A stretch of DNA of 37,453 bases from positions 1 to 37,453 of the forward strand of contig JAFMNH010000012.1 of NCBI GenBank assembly GCA_017859335.1, read 5' to 3'. The notes beneath the pieces were generated by a model, which was given only the letters and a program-made list of their open reading frames with translations, did not search any database and was not told where the DNA came from. This DNA is from Rhodothermales bacterium (GTDB lineage: Bacteria > Bacteroidota > Rhodothermia > Rhodothermales > UBA10348). How positions within the stretch are numbered: the stretch's first letter is position 1; each line of letters starts with the position of its first letter. This document shows, piece by piece, positions 18,013-27,493 of this stretch. The translations under genes were made by a program, and so were the position numbers.

Positions 18013-20337
18013 ATGCGTAACTGGGAAGTAGAAAAAATCAATGTCCTCTGGTTCTTGACGTTCGGTGTAACCGCCGTTGCGTCGGCTATATTGGTTTATT
18101 TGCTGCTGCTTGAGTCCATTCTTGGTGCCTTCCGGATTCAGGATGCATCACCGGCACTCATGGGTCAGGACAATAGACCGCGGATTGCCCTGCTCAACAG
18201 CGATTACACGAGGGACGTGCATCGCATTGTCTCGGCGGGCGATACGACGACAGCGTGGATGGATCAAACCCTCCTCGATTGGCGCAAGTACCTTATTGAT
18301 TTCAAGCCACGGGTCTCGTTTACCGATATCAGCGACGCTATGCTGGAGGCAGGCGGGCTTCAGGGCTATGACCTGCTCATACTTCCGTCAGCCCGAGCGC
18401 TCAGCGATGTGCAGATCGCGCGTATCCAGGATTTCATGAACCAAGGTGGCAGTGTTTTTGCCACCTGGCAGCCCGGTATCTATCGCGAAGATGGCTCCTG
18501 GAGGGGATGGGACTTCATCGAGGATACGTTCGGAGTCGAATTCCAGGGATTTGCCGACCGGGGCAGCTGGAATTATCGGGTATACTCCGACACGTTTCCC
18601 GGCTTTACCCCCCCGGGCATTTACGTACCCAGACAACTGATGCCATCAGGAGATACGGCGCCCACGACAGCGGAGCCATCAGGCTACTCAGGCAGCAGGT
18701 ACCGGGCCCTTCAGCGTGCGCGTGCGGCTGAGGCTGCCTTCGCTCCCCTGAGTGACTACGTGTGGATGGACTCCCTCGGAGGGGGGCGCCCACGCTCTGA
18801 TTTTGCCATCGCCAATCCCATCGTGGCTCGGATCCGTAATCTGGACGGACGGGAGCGGGAGCAGGATGCGGTTGCCGTTTCCTTTTTCCGGTGGACTGGT
18901 TTTGACCCTGAATACGAGATTCCCTATCCGGAGACGCCTGAGGGAATTCGCCGTATGACCCTCGCTACCGGTACGCCGCTGACGGCGGGGATGCCTCCGG
19001 GATACCGACTCAAAGTCCAGGTGTACAACCAGGGGGTCAAGGTGCGTGTCAAGGAACCGGGCCGCACCAAGGTGGCCGGCTACTGGTATGATTTTGCGAC
19101 GGACTTCCTTTCCGGTGACGACAACCCGGACAATTCGGCTGGATTACTGTACGGATCGTACGGTGCAGGTCGGTTTGTGTGGCTGGGGACTCAGCGGGAG
19201 GCCTTGGGAGTCGGACGCAGTGATCGGGAGGATGCCGAAATTACCGGGAGCGTGTTCTCCAACGCTGTCAGCTACCTGCTGCGCAAACCCATGATCTGGC
19301 TGCACTCGTGGCCTGATGGCAGGGATGGTGCGTTTGTGCTGTCCACGACTATGAGGAATTCGAGGGATGCAGAAGGGGTGGAGCGCATGGCAGATGTGCT
19401 GCAAGAGGAGGGTGTTCGGGCAACCTATTTTGTGGATCCGGATCAGGTACAGTCCCGTCCGGATTTGATTCGCCGACTGCGCCGTATTGGAGAGGTCGGC
19501 TTGCTTGACTCATTGCTTTACGACGGAGACGGTACGCCGCTCGACCAAGGACAGCGTCTGGCGCGGAAGAAGCGCGCGTTGGAGATGATTACAGGCAAAC
19601 AGATACGGGGATATCGATCCACAAGGAGAGGTGAGGTCGGAGACCATACGCTTGAGGGGCTTCAGGATGCCGGTCTGGATTACGTCATCGCTGATTCCGT
19701 GGGGCGTCGCGTCTCACCCTGGATTTTTGGGGGCGAGTTCTCGTCGTTGACACGTATTGGCTCGACGCACCACTCGGACCAGGATATCATGCGTCGGCTT
19801 CAGGGTTCGTCATCCGACTTCCTCGGTGCCTTACTAGAGGCCTCCCTCGACAGGGTCGAGACAGATGGGGGAACCTACAATCTGCAGGTCGATCCCGGCA
19901 TCATGGGTCAGCCGGACAACCTGCCCGTCCTGCGCTCGCTGATCAGGGGAGCCAAGGCACGCAATTTCTGGATTGCTGAGGCGGACTCCGTGATCGACTG
20001 GTGGCGCTTGAAACGTGCCATCAACGTTTCGGTCGACGAACGGAGTCCGTCCCGTCTGTATGTCAACATCTCCAATGACAACGGGGTCGATGCAGAGGAA
20101 GTCACGATCAGTATCGTACTCGGGCGTCCGGTTGCTGAGGTCAGCATTCAGTCTGAGCTCTTCAATGTCCTGCGCCCCCAGTCCAAAGAGATCAGCACCC
20201 CTCCCCATCGTCTCGTGGATAACGGCAACGTGCTCGAACTGGTCATCAAACGGCTCAAGCCGCAGCAGTACCGGATTTATCATATCGACCTTGTGCCGGC
20301 CCGAGTCGAGATCGAATCAGATGTCACTGCACCCTGA
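18013..20337 (+). CDS. Membrane-anchored GATase/ThuA-like plus polysaccharide-deacetylase-like protein (paralog 1)
   Basis: 774 residues. One TM helix at about 12-34 anchors it, with the rest presumably periplasmic. Residues 56-150 look like a glutamine-amidotransferase/ThuA fold (YDLLILPSARALSDVQIARIQDFMNQGGSVFA), and GSYGAGRFVWLG (381-392) lies at the end of that region. Residues about 434-665 resemble a NodB/CE4 deacetylase (VLQEEGVRATYFVDPDQV; RIGEVGLLDSLL; RGYRSTRRGEVG). However, the TFDDG site reads VLSTTMRN and the HxxxH metal site reads GLLDSLL. A C-terminal beta-sandwich-like segment covers 668-765. It is followed after six bases by a shorter paralog. In Pga and Pel systems CE4-like proteins trim polymer in the periplasm; here catalysis by the usual metal site looks lost, so a binding role is more likely. 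HHSDQD at 586-591 might hold an alternative metal site. Confidence 0.72.
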   Translation: MRNWEVEKINVLWFLTFGVTAVASAILVYLLLLESILGAFRIQDASPALMGQDNRPRIALLNSDYTRDVHRIVSAGDTTTAWMDQTLLDWRKYLIDFKPRVSFTDISDAMLEAGGLQGYDLLILPSARALSDVQIARIQDFMNQGGSVFATWQPGIYREDGSWRGWDFIEDTFGVEFQGFADRGSWNYRVYSDTFPGFTPPGIYVPRQLMPSGDTAPTTAEPSGYSGSRYRALQRARAAEAAFAPLSDYVWMDSLGGGRPRSDFAIANPIVARIRNLDGREREQDAVAVSFFRWTGFDPEYEIPYPETPEGIRRMTLATGTPLTAGMPPGYRLKVQVYNQGVKVRVKEPGRTKVAGYWYDFATDFLSGDDNPDNSAGLLYGSYGAGRFVWLGTQREALGVGRSDREDAEITGSVFSNAVSYLLRKPMIWLHSWPDGRDGAFVLSTTMRNSRDAEGVERMADVLQEEGVRATYFVDPDQVQSRPDLIRRLRRIGEVGLLDSLLYDGDGTPLDQGQRLARKKRALEMITGKQIRGYRSTRRGEVGDHTLEGLQDAGLDYVIADSVGRRVSPWIFGGEFSSLTRIGSTHHSDQDIMRRLQGSSSDFLGALLEASLDRVETDGGTYNLQVDPGIMGQPDNLPVLRSLIRGAKARNFWIAEADSVIDWWRLKRAINVSVDERSPSRLYVNISNDNGVDAEEVTISIVLGRPVAEVSIQSELFNVLRPQSKEISTPPHRLVDNGNVLELVIKRLKPQQYRIYHIDLVPARVEIESDVTAP

Positions 20338-20343
20338 GGGAGT

Positions 20344-22251
20344 ATGAAACGCTGGATGGCATATGCAGGCATAGCACTGGTTATTGCGCTCTCTTCGGGA
20401 GGAGCCATGGGTCAGCCCGTGCAGCGCTATGTCTCGTTTGAGCAGCCCTCCAGAAGTGTTGCTGCAGATTTGACACCTTTTTTCAGTACCAACGACCGCA
20501 AGAAAAAGGTCGCGCTTTTCCGCAGTGTGCTTACGGAAGAGCGCACCGGTGCAGGTCAAGACATCATCCCGGTCGCCGTGCAGCAATGGGAGCTGCTGCT
20601 GCTCGGTCTGCGCATCCCTTTTCGCTGGATTGATGAAGGGGATCTGGCCAAAAAGATAGATCCCGAGTTGGCTGTGCTGATCATGCCCTCAGCTGAGCTA
20701 TTGTCCGATCGGCACAAGCGCAGGATTGAGGACTACGTGAAGGATGGCGGAGGCCTGATAGCCTCAGGACGCATCGGATTCTTTGACGATGAAGGTATGC
20801 GGGCAGATAATGCCTGGACGAATGATTTACTGGGTGCAGACGTGGTGGTGGATGTCAAGCAGCAACCCTCCGGATTCATGCATTCCATTGATGGCACCAC
20901 ACCGCTGGGTGATGGGATCCTCCCGGGTTTTCAATTCAACGTAGCGGCGCAAACGCCCCTGGTGCTTTCGCGACCGGGTGTGGCCCGTGCTGGTGGACGG
21001 TTCCTCCCATATGCCCCGACCGATGTCCCCTTTTATGCTGGCCTGACGTCGATCCTCTACCATGAGTACGGTGCGGGACGTGTTGTCTGGTTTGGATTCA
21101 ATCCGCAGGATATCCCGCGACGTCGTGAGGAGCAGGAGAACTATCAGCGCTTGGTTGTCAACACGCTCACATTGCTGGCTCGGGCTACCTCCGTTTCTTT
21201 CGCGCCCTGGCCGGAGGGGAAGCCCATGGCAGTCAGTGTTGCAGCCATGAACGCTGCAGGCTTCGATGCGCTTACCTTTTCAGAGGGGATGGACAACCTG
21301 TTGGCAATTCTTGAGCAGCTCGGCATTCCAGGGAGTTTTTTCCTTTCCTCCAACGAGGTGAGGGTCTTTCCCGAGGTGCTTGAGCGTATGCGTGAGATCG
21401 GGGAGATTGGTTTGACAGCCGACGAGGATGAATTGCTGGTTGAGCAGCCAATGGAGATCCAAGCGGATCGAATCCGTATGGCTCAGACCCAATTGGGCGT
21501 AGGCAAGATTCACGGGGTTTACCCGCCAGCGGGTCTTTACGATGCCAACACCATCCGGGCAATGGAAGAACTTGACGCTGACTACCTCCTTCAGGGGTAT
21601 CAACCGGTCATGGCTCCCCGTCCTGTAGACTGGTGGGATCATGCGGACTACCGGGAAAGGCTTGATTTGGCGGATCTCATGATGGCCCTCGATGTGGACA
21701 TGCCCTTGTTCGTTCCGGGAGAGGAACAGGTGCCCTCCCAAGCCCTCTCAAGGGAACAGGTTGATGCGTTGCCGGACCCTACCCTCATCGTGCCGCTTTC
21801 TGAGGGTATAGCGGCCACTCACATGGAGACCTACGAGCGCATCAAGCAGGCCCAAGGCTACCAGGTGATACCCTATTATCCGGAAACGTATTCTTCCCGC
21901 TCGGAGGCTGCTGCCGATTTCGAGGCAACTCTGATCCGGGCTGAATCAGAGGGGGCATGGATGACAACGCCCTCGGACGCTGTAACATGGTGGGTCCAGC
22001 GCGGGCAAGTGCGCCCGGTCATCGTCTTTCTGGGGGCAAGTGAGATGCATGTCGATTTGGTCAACGACGGTCCCAATGTGGTTGATGGTCTCGTCTTGCA
22101 GCTTCGAGGTCCTCGAGATGCCTATCAGGGAATTCGTATTTCCGGAGTTGAAGGCAGTACGCGCTACGACGCCGAGCGTCAGATGGCGTTGGTGGACCTG
22201 CCGCCCGTAGGACCGGGTACTACCCGAATCGTACTGACCTGGCGTCGATAG
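20344..22251 (+). CDS. Secreted GATase/ThuA-like plus polysaccharide-deacetylase-like protein (paralog 2)
   Basis: 635 residues with a cleavable signal (MKRWMAYAGIALVIAL, cleavage near AMGQ), so it is predicted periplasmic or exported. It repeats the plan of the upstream gene. The GATase-like region has LAVLIMPSAELLSDRHKRRIEDYVKDGGG (matching LLILPSARALSD...NQGG in the neighbour), and YGAGRVVWFG matches YGAGRFVWLG. The CE4-like region has LLAILEQLGIPGSFFLSSNEV and MREIGEIGL, matching the neighbour's VLQEEGVRATYFV and RIGEVGL. TFDDG is replaced by VSVAAMNA, and the HxxxH position reads GLTADED, so the usual metal ligands are absent. A C-terminal beta-sandwich-like segment with PVIVFLGASEMHV follows. 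It is the last gene of the cluster, six bases after paralog 1, and ends convergently with bshB1. The pair may act as a hetero-complex on the polymer; this is inferred. Confidence 0.72.
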   Translation: MKRWMAYAGIALVIALSSGGAMGQPVQRYVSFEQPSRSVAADLTPFFSTNDRKKKVALFRSVLTEERTGAGQDIIPVAVQQWELLLLGLRIPFRWIDEGDLAKKIDPELAVLIMPSAELLSDRHKRRIEDYVKDGGGLIASGRIGFFDDEGMRADNAWTNDLLGADVVVDVKQQPSGFMHSIDGTTPLGDGILPGFQFNVAAQTPLVLSRPGVARAGGRFLPYAPTDVPFYAGLTSILYHEYGAGRVVWFGFNPQDIPRRREEQENYQRLVVNTLTLLARATSVSFAPWPEGKPMAVSVAAMNAAGFDALTFSEGMDNLLAILEQLGIPGSFFLSSNEVRVFPEVLERMREIGEIGLTADEDELLVEQPMEIQADRIRMAQTQLGVGKIHGVYPPAGLYDANTIRAMEELDADYLLQGYQPVMAPRPVDWWDHADYRERLDLADLMMALDVDMPLFVPGEEQVPSQALSREQVDALPDPTLIVPLSEGIAATHMETYERIKQAQGYQVIPYYPETYSSRSEAAADFEATLIRAESEGAWMTTPSDAVTWWVQRGQVRPVIVFLGASEMHVDLVNDGPNVVDGLVLQLRGPRDAYQGIRISGVEGSTRYDAERQMALVDLPPVGPGTTRIVLTWRR

Positions 22252-22306
22252 CGGCACCACATGGCTTCAGGATGCGGACTGCGTCGACACAGGCCCGTAG
22301 GCAGAT

Positions 22307-23083
22307 CTAGCGGAAGGGCTTCTCTTTTCTGAGCATCCCCACCAGATCGTCGGTTCCAATCGGACCATGATGGTAGAGGAAAGGCTCCCCAAATGTGGCC
22401 CCAATGCGGAAACCGTACGTGCGGGCCCGCGCGTCGTACCAGTCCATGAAAGCCGGATTGGAAATGAATGTCTCAGGCGTGCCATCCGTATTGACATCCG
22501 TTTCGGGATTGCCGGTGTGGAACTGGGTGGCAAAGGCGCGGACCGCCTCGTTGCGGGTTGCCCAGAAACTGGAGACATCCACGACCAGGGTTGGCTCGAA
22601 CGCAATGGACTGCATGTAGTGCAGCACGTGCGGCGGGCGCCACGGCTCCTGCGGAGCGCCGGAAGCATCCGCGGTCTTGATGCTGATCAATCCGGCTTGG
22701 AACACGGCTTCGATGACGAGCCGGGCGCCCGCCGGATGATCCGGGTGGCGACAGTCGGGCGCCGGGATGAGCAGGATGTCGGGCCGCGTTGCCCGGAGCT
22801 CCGCAATAACCTTGAGCCTGTTCTTCTTGCTGTTCTTGATGTTGCCATCGGCTATCCCCAGATTCACCCGCCGCTCGACACCCAGGATCCGCGCCGCATC
22901 GATGGCTTCCTGTTCCCGATCCTCGGGCGTTCCGCGCGATCCGAGCTCCCCACGGGTCAGGTCCACGATCCCCACGCGTCTGCCGCCGGCCACCATGGAG
23001 GCCAGCGTGCCACCGCAGCCGAGCTCCACATCATCCGGATGAGAGCCGAAAGCCACGACATCGAACTTGGGAAGTTGGGACAT
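22307..23083 (-). CDS. bshB1: Bacillithiol biosynthesis deacetylase BshB1
   Basis: Zinc-dependent deacetylase of the PIG-L/LmbE family that converts GlcNAc-malate to GlcN-malate, the second step of bacillithiol synthesis. It has 258 residues from ATG 23083. The family zinc motifs are clear: AFGSHPDDVELGCGGT near the N-terminus (His, Asp) and PDCRHPDHPAGARL with the later His. IADGNIKNSKKNRLKVI and FGSHPDD are typical of the BshB1 subgroup rather than mycothiol or general LmbE proteins. A longer TTG start at 23122 would overlap the leuS stop; I prefer the ATG because the conserved part begins just after it. It is downstream of leuS and bshC in the same direction; bshA is not in the window. Confidence 0.9.
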   Translation of the reverse strand: MSQLPKFDVVAFGSHPDDVELGCGGTLASMVAGGRRVGIVDLTRGELGSRGTPEDREQEAIDAARILGVERRVNLGIADGNIKNSKKNRLKVIAELRATRPDILLIPAPDCRHPDHPAGARLVIEAVFQAGLISIKTADASGAPQEPWRPPHVLHYMQSIAFEPTLVVDVSSFWATRNEAVRAFATQFHTGNPETDVNTDGTPETFISNPAFMDWYDARARTYGFRIGATFGEPFLYHHGPIGTDDLVGMLRKEKPFR

Positions 23084-23118
23084 GGTCGTGAGGGAATCAG
23101 AGGCTGTCAGCACCAGGC

Positions 23119-25824
23119 TCAACCTACGACAATATTGACCAGGCGGCCCGGGACGTAGATTTCGCGGCGGATGTCTTTGCCTTCCATGTGCCTGGCCACA
23201 TTCCCGTCTGCCTTGGCTGCCGTCAGGATGGCATCTTTCGACGCATCTGCTGGGACCGAAATCGTGGTGCGTACCTTGCCATTGACCTGCACGGCCAACG
23301 TGATGGATTCGTCAACCAGCCACTTCTCATCGGCCTTGGGCCAGGGCTCGTATGCCAGTGAATCGGTGTGGCCGAGACGCTGCCAGAGCTCTTCCGCCAT
23401 GTGCGGCGCCAAGGGAGCCAGCATCAGGACGAACGGTTCGGCCAGGGCACGGGGGATGGTATCCAGGGAGACCCAGTCGGCCAAGAGCTCGATCAAGCCG
23501 GCAATGGCTGTGTTGAATGAGAGGCGCTCCATGTCGCTGGAAACGCGCTCGATGGTCTGGTGCAGGGCACGCATTTGGTCATCCGTGGGGGAGTCATCGG
23601 ACACCAGCAACGATCCGTTCTCTTCATCCACGAAATTGCGCCAGATCCTGCGCAGGAACCGGTTCACACCCACGATATCACGGGTGTTCCACGGCTTCGA
23701 GGCCTCGAGTGGCCCCATGTACATCTCATACAGGCGCAGTGTATCACATCCGTACGCCTCGTTGATCTCGTCCGGGGAGACGGCATTCTTCAGGCTCTTG
23801 CCCATTTTGCCATACTCCTGCGTGACAGGTTGCCCCTCGTAGAAATACTGTTGGCCCTTCTGGTCCTGGACGTCCATGGCCGGGCGACCATCCTGGTTTA
23901 CCACCTTGGTGGCGTCCACGGCAATGCCGCGCTCGTCCCGGTAGGCGTAGGCCTGGATGTAGCCCTGGTTGAACAGGCGACCGAACGGCTCCTTGGTCGT
24001 CACATGACCAAGGTCGAAGAGCACTTTGTGCCAGAAACGGGCATACAGAAGGTGGAGTACGGCGTGCTCGACCCCGCCGATATACAGATCGACCCCATTG
24101 TCACCCATCCAGTAGGACTCACGGGACGAATCGGCAAAGGCGTCATCGTTCTGGTTGTCGATGAAGCGGAGGTAGTACCAGCACGAGCCCGCCCATTGGG
24201 GCATCGTGTTCAGCTCGCGCTCATAGCGTTTGCCATCGATCTCGACGATGCGCCAGGCTTCATCGGCGCGTGCCAGCGGCGGCCGTGGCGGCGCATCCGG
24301 ATCGTCGGACGCCGTCGGCTTGAAGTCTTCCATGGGGGGAAGCGTGACGGGCAATTCGCTCTCGTGCACGGCGCGCACGCTGCCATCTTCGCCGCGCAGG
24401 ATCGGGAAGGGCTCTCCCCAGTAGCGCTGCCGGCTGAACAGCCAGTCGCGCAGTTTGTAGGTGACCGTGCCTTCGCCATGGCCATTCTCTTCCAGCCAGG
24501 CAATCATCCGGGCCTTGGCTTCCTTCACTTCCAGGCCGTTCAGGAAATCCGAGTTGATGGCTGGCCCATCACCCGTGTAGGCATCGCCCTCCCAGCCCTC
24601 GGGTGGCTGAACGGTGCGGATAACGGGCAGGTCGAATACCTTGGCAAATTCCCAGTCGCGCTCGTCCTGGGCGGGAACGGCCATGATGGCACCCGTGCCG
24701 TAGCCCATGAGGACATAGTCGGCCACCCAGATCGGGATGCGCTCGCCGCCTGCCGGGTTGATGGCGAAGGCGCCCGTAAAGACGCCCGTCTTCGTCTTGG
24801 AGTCGGCCATTCGGTCGACATCCGTTTTCCCGGCGGCTTCCTTTCGGTAGGCCATCACGGCCTCGCGTTGCTCGGCCGTGGTCAGCTCATCCACCAGCTC
24901 ATGTTCGGGCGCCAGCACCATGTACGTGGCGCCGAAGAGCGTGTCGGGACGCGTTGTGAACACCCGGATCGTGGCGTCATGGCCATCGACCGCAAAGTCC
25001 ACATTGGCACCTTCGCTGCGGCCTACCCAGTTGCGCTGCATGAGTTTGACCGGCTCGGGCCAGTCCACGTCGTCGAGGTCGCTGATCAGCCGATCCCCGT
25101 ATTTGGTGATGCGCAGCATCCACTGCTTCAGCGGGCGACGGAAGACCGGATGGTTACCCCGCTCACTGCGGCCTTCGTTCGTGACTTCCTCGTTGGCCAA
25201 GACCGTCCCCAGAGCCGGGCACCAGTTGACGGGTACCTCGGCCAGGTAGGCCAGGCGGTATTCCGAGAGCACGGCTTCGCGTTCCGCCTCATTGAGCAAA
25301 GACCAGTCGTCTCGTTCCGATGCACATTTCGCCTCCAGCTCTCCGATCGGCCGCGCTTTATCCGCCTCCTCGTCATACCACGAGTTGAAGAGCTGCAGGA
25401 AGATCCACTGAGTCCACTTGTAGTAGTCGACGTCCGTCGTGGCCAGCTTCCGGTCCCAGTCGTAGCTCAGGCCGAGGGCCTTGAGCTGCCGCAGCATGTT
25501 GTCGATGTTCTTCTCCGTCGTGACCCGAGGGTGCACGCCGTGCTCGACGGCAAACTGCTCAGCTGGCAAGCCGAAGGCATCAAAGCCCATCGGATGCAGG
25601 ACGTTGAAGCCCTTCATCCGTTTGTAGCGGGCCACGATATCGGTGGCAATGTATCCCAGGGGGTGCCCGACATGCAGACCTACACCAGAAGGGTAGGGAA
25701 ACATGTCCAGCACGTAGTACTTGGGCTTGGACGTATCCGGGTCAGCGGGCGTTCGGAACGTACGCTCGGATTCCCAGACGTGCTGCCACTTCTGTTCAAT
25801 GTCCTGGAAAGGATAATCAGCCAT
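23119..25824 (-). CDS. leuS: Leucyl-tRNA synthetase
   Basis: Class Ia synthetase charging tRNA-Leu. It has 901 residues, normal length. The N-terminal [14 protein letters not shown] and [16 protein letters not shown] give the HIGH motif as HVGH (51-54). The CP1 editing domain has [22 protein letters not shown]. The class signature KMSKS appears as KMGKS (673-677) in [16 protein letters not shown]. The Ser to Gly change is compatible with function and occurs in some lineages. It lies 55 bases downstream of bshC and 35 bases upstream of the bshB1 ATG, so it may be transcribed with the bacillithiol genes. Confidence 0.98.
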   Translation of the reverse strand: MADYPFQDIEQKWQHVWESERTFRTPADPDTSKPKYYVLDMFPYPSGVGLHVGHPLGYIATDIVARYKRMKGFNVLHPMGFDAFGLPAEQFAVEHGVHPRVTTEKNIDNMLRQLKALGLSYDWDRKLATTDVDYYKWTQWIFLQLFNSWYDEEADKARPIGELEAKCASERDDWSLLNEAEREAVLSEYRLAYLAEVPVNWCPALGTVLANEEVTNEGRSERGNHPVFRRPLKQWMLRITKYGDRLISDLDDVDWPEPVKLMQRNWVGRSEGANVDFAVDGHDATIRVFTTRPDTLFGATYMVLAPEHELVDELTTAEQREAVMAYRKEAAGKTDVDRMADSKTKTGVFTGAFAINPAGGERIPIWVADYVLMGYGTGAIMAVPAQDERDWEFAKVFDLPVIRTVQPPEGWEGDAYTGDGPAINSDFLNGLEVKEAKARMIAWLEENGHGEGTVTYKLRDWLFSRQRYWGEPFPILRGEDGSVRAVHESELPVTLPPMEDFKPTASDDPDAPPRPPLARADEAWRIVEIDGKRYERELNTMPQWAGSCWYYLRFIDNQNDDAFADSSRESYWMGDNGVDLYIGGVEHAVLHLLYARFWHKVLFDLGHVTTKEPFGRLFNQGYIQAYAYRDERGIAVDATKVVNQDGRPAMDVQDQKGQQYFYEGQPVTQEYGKMGKSLKNAVSPDEINEAYGCDTLRLYEMYMGPLEASKPWNTRDIVGVNRFLRRIWRNFVDEENGSLLVSDDSPTDDQMRALHQTIERVSSDMERLSFNTAIAGLIELLADWVSLDTIPRALAEPFVLMLAPLAPHMAEELWQRLGHTDSLAYEPWPKADEKWLVDESITLAVQVNGKVRTTISVPADASKDAILTAAKADGNVARHMEGKDIRREIYVPGRLVNIVVG

Positions 25825-25879
25825 GCCGCATGAAGGATTGGTCGGTCAAAAAGGTCTCGTTTGGCGGGGGAACTGAAAA

Positions 25880-27493
25880 TCAGATGTCCAGAATCTGATG
25901 TTCGGACGTATCCAGGTCCATTCGCTCGGTCAGGCCGGAAAAGACATCCAGGCCGTACTTGTTCATGAAATATACGGGGGAGAGGTAGCGCTCCTGCGGA
26001 ATGCCCGTGGGAAAAAGCGCCGAAGATGCACGCTCCAGCTGGCCACGCAGCACGTCATGTTGTTGCTTCTCGGACTTCAGAAGTTTGCCCTTGAGCTGGT
26101 TCCACTCTTTCATGAAGGCGGCCCGTGTGGCCTCGGCCGACTTCACCAGCGAGCGGTCCACGCTTTCGATGACAGGCTTGATCTGATTGATGGCCTGATG
26201 GATGCCGGCGGAGGCCTCCTTGAACGCCTCGTCCAGGTCGGTGTCCATTGCTGAGAGTACCATCTCCCGGAAGAGCTTGTCCACCTGCTGCTCGAACGCC
26301 GGCATCCCCAGTGCATTCTTTTCCAGGATGCGGGCTACGCGTCGTTCCATCAAGGTCAGGGAGGCACGCGGGTAGATGATGGGCATGTGCAGACCGGCCC
26401 AGTCATAGAGCCTTTTGAACTGGGCGAAATAGGCCACTTCGCCGGGGCCCGCCACATAGACGGCCGTGGGCAGGAGCCAGTCCTGCATGAGGGGACGCAG
26501 GACCACGTTCGGGGAGAAGGAGCCGGGGTCTGACGCCAGGCGTCCAAGCGCCTCTTCCAGGGACAGGTCTTCGCCATCCCGCGTCCGGAAGCCGTGGTCC
26601 ACGGCATCGATGGCTGTTCGACGACCATCACCATGCAGGAACAGGTTCGTGGGCTGTGTCTGCACCTGGGCGTGCCACCTGCCCTCGAGTGTTGCGCTTG
26701 TCTCCTTCAAACGACGCGATGACGAGGCGTAGTCTTCAAGCTCTTTCCGGAAGAGGGGAGCGACGGCCTCTTTGAGCCTGTCATCATCGGGAGATACGTA
26801 AGCAATCCGGCCGGGGCCCAGGATGTGTTCCATCATGGCCACAAAGGCCGTTATCATGGGCGTACCGGGCGCATAGGCCCTTCGGATAACGTCCATCAGG
26901 TCGTCTTTGAAGTCGGTCGGCGGCAGTATCCGCTCCAGTTCGTCCAGAACTTCCCCGATGCGTTCGCTCACGGTCATGCGGCCCACGGCCGTGCCCGTTT
27001 CGGAGTCGTCGGCTGGCGCATACGTCACGGAAACGGCATCATCTCCGTCAAGGAAGCCCGCCGATGCAATTTCTTCGAAGTCGTGGTCTTCGCCTTCCAG
27101 CCAGAAGACAGGCACGACGGGTGCGCCCGTCTCCTTCTCCAGCTTCTCTGCAAGTTGGATGGTACTGAGCGCCTTGTAGGCCGTGTAGAGTGGGCCGCCG
27201 AGCAGTCCAAGCTGCTGCCCTGTCACGACTGCCGAGGAAGTGGGGTCTGCCAGCTTGTCGATCAGATGACCGCTGGCCTCGGCCACACCGAGCGCCACAG
27301 CCTGTCGCCGCATGGCCTCGATCAGTGCCGTCCGCTCCTTATGCGATTGGGCTGCTCGGGCGCAGGATTCCGCCAGAGCCACCGGGTCGCGGTAGTCCCC
27401 GTTGAAGAAGGGAGCCAGATCGGCGGGTGATTCGGTGTAGTCCCGGAACAGCCGGGAGAAAGAGGAGAGGGAGGAAAAGGGAAGGCGGGTCAA
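25880..27493 (-). CDS. bshC: Bacillithiol biosynthesis cysteine-adding enzyme BshC
   Basis: Proposed to add cysteine to glucosaminyl-malate, the final step of bacillithiol synthesis, in the cytoplasm. It has 537 residues, the usual BshC size. The diagnostic segment VFWLEGEDHDFEEIASAGFL is intact, as is TGQQLGLLGGPLYTAYKAL. The C-terminal half has a long coiled coil (about 430-510) followed by LYPTGIPQERYLSPV, here LFPTGIPQERYLSP. The first ATG (27493) overlaps the DUF151 gene stop by four bases, which supports that start. With bshB1 just beyond leuS, two of three bacillithiol steps are covered in this window. Confidence 0.95.
   Translation of the reverse strand: MTRLPFSSLSSFSRLFRDYTESPADLAPFFNGDYRDPVALAESCARAAQSHKERTALIEAMRRQAVALGVAEASGHLIDKLADPTSSAVVTGQQLGLLGGPLYTAYKALSTIQLAEKLEKETGAPVVPVFWLEGEDHDFEEIASAGFLDGDDAVSVTYAPADDSETGTAVGRMTVSERIGEVLDELERILPPTDFKDDLMDVIRRAYAPGTPMITAFVAMMEHILGPGRIAYVSPDDDRLKEAVAPLFRKELEDYASSSRRLKETSATLEGRWHAQVQTQPTNLFLHGDGRRTAIDAVDHGFRTRDGEDLSLEEALGRLASDPGSFSPNVVLRPLMQDWLLPTAVYVAGPGEVAYFAQFKRLYDWAGLHMPIIYPRASLTLMERRVARILEKNALGMPAFEQQVDKLFREMVLSAMDTDLDEAFKEASAGIHQAINQIKPVIESVDRSLVKSAEATRAAFMKEWNQLKGKLLKSEKQQHDVLRGQLERASSALFPTGIPQERYLSPVYFMNKYGLDVFSGLTERMDLDTSEHQILDI

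Noticed and set aside
22252-22306. Intrinsic terminator between the convergent polysaccharide cluster and bshB1
   Set aside because: No stable GC hairpin followed by a T-tract could be found on either strand in the 55-base gap.
23560-25833. Plus-strand open frame of 757 codons opposite leuS
   Set aside because: Very long, but exactly opposite a full-length leucyl-tRNA synthetase; its composition mirrors the synthetase codons.
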